Assembly: GCA_018715105.1 (NCBI GenBank)
Contig: DVMG01000131.1
Location: forward strand, 1 to 5,356
DNA: 5,356 nucleotides
Direction of reading: 5' to 3'
Source of the DNA: Candidatus Ventricola intestinavium
GTDB taxonomy: Bacteria; Bacillota; Clostridia; Christensenellales; Aristaeellaceae
This document shows positions 5,351 to 5,356 of this stretch, one piece after another. The translations under genes were made by a program, and so were the position numbers. The notes under the pieces are model-generated. The model searched no databases, was not told where the DNA came from, and worked only from the letters and a program-made list of their open reading frames with translations. Every line of letters starts with the position of its first letter. Within the stretch, counting starts at the first letter, position 1.

Positions 5351-5356
5351 GGAAAA

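Overview
The window holds most of an L-rhamnose catabolic operon (rhaB-rhaM-rhaA-rhaD, all on the + strand), followed by a separately transcribed ArsR-type winged-helix regulator. The DNA is GC-rich. The genes have strong purine-rich ribosome binding sites (AGGGAGG, GGGAGG), a near-perfect sigma-A-type promoter and hairpin-plus-T-run terminators. Together these suggest a high-GC member of the Bacillota, probably a gut-type Clostridia lineage. That placement rests on general style and protein character only, and no lower rank can be supported.

Layout: positions 1-1401 are rhamnulokinase, missing roughly its first 17 residues. A 107-base spacer with its own Shine-Dalgarno-like site and competing hairpins leads to rhaM (1509-1820, L-rhamnose mutarotase). 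Next come rhaA (1881-3140, L-rhamnose isomerase) and rhaD (3225-4061, rhamnulose-1-phosphate aldolase). A strong GC-rich intrinsic terminator at 4067-4106, and probably a weaker second one at 4141-4171, close the operon. A sigma-A promoter at 4203-4231 drives the regulator (4312-5277), which ends in an AT-rich intrinsic terminator (5277-5309). A lone TTGACA at the right edge looks like the -35 box of a further transcription unit cut by the window.

The four enzymes form the standard phosphorylated rhamnose route. RhaM interconverts the anomers of L-rhamnose and RhaA isomerises L-rhamnose to L-rhamnulose. RhaB phosphorylates L-rhamnulose, and RhaD cleaves L-rhamnulose-1-phosphate to dihydroxyacetone phosphate and L-lactaldehyde. 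All the catalytic and metal-binding residues I could place by recalled comparison with the E. coli enzymes are present. No transporter or lactaldehyde-processing enzyme is in view, and the operon promoter lies outside the window.

The enzymes are ordinary. The less explained parts are the regulator (an ArsR-like head on a large beta-rich C-terminal domain with a Cys-x-Cys-x-Cys cluster), an AT-rich element shared by its promoter and the next one, the two candidate starts of rhaM, and a short motif that recurs after every rha gene. I see no mobile element, CRISPR array, RNA gene or clearly new multi-gene system. No gene-free stretch exceeds 300 bases; the longest, 4062-4311, is filled by terminators, a promoter and a structured leader.
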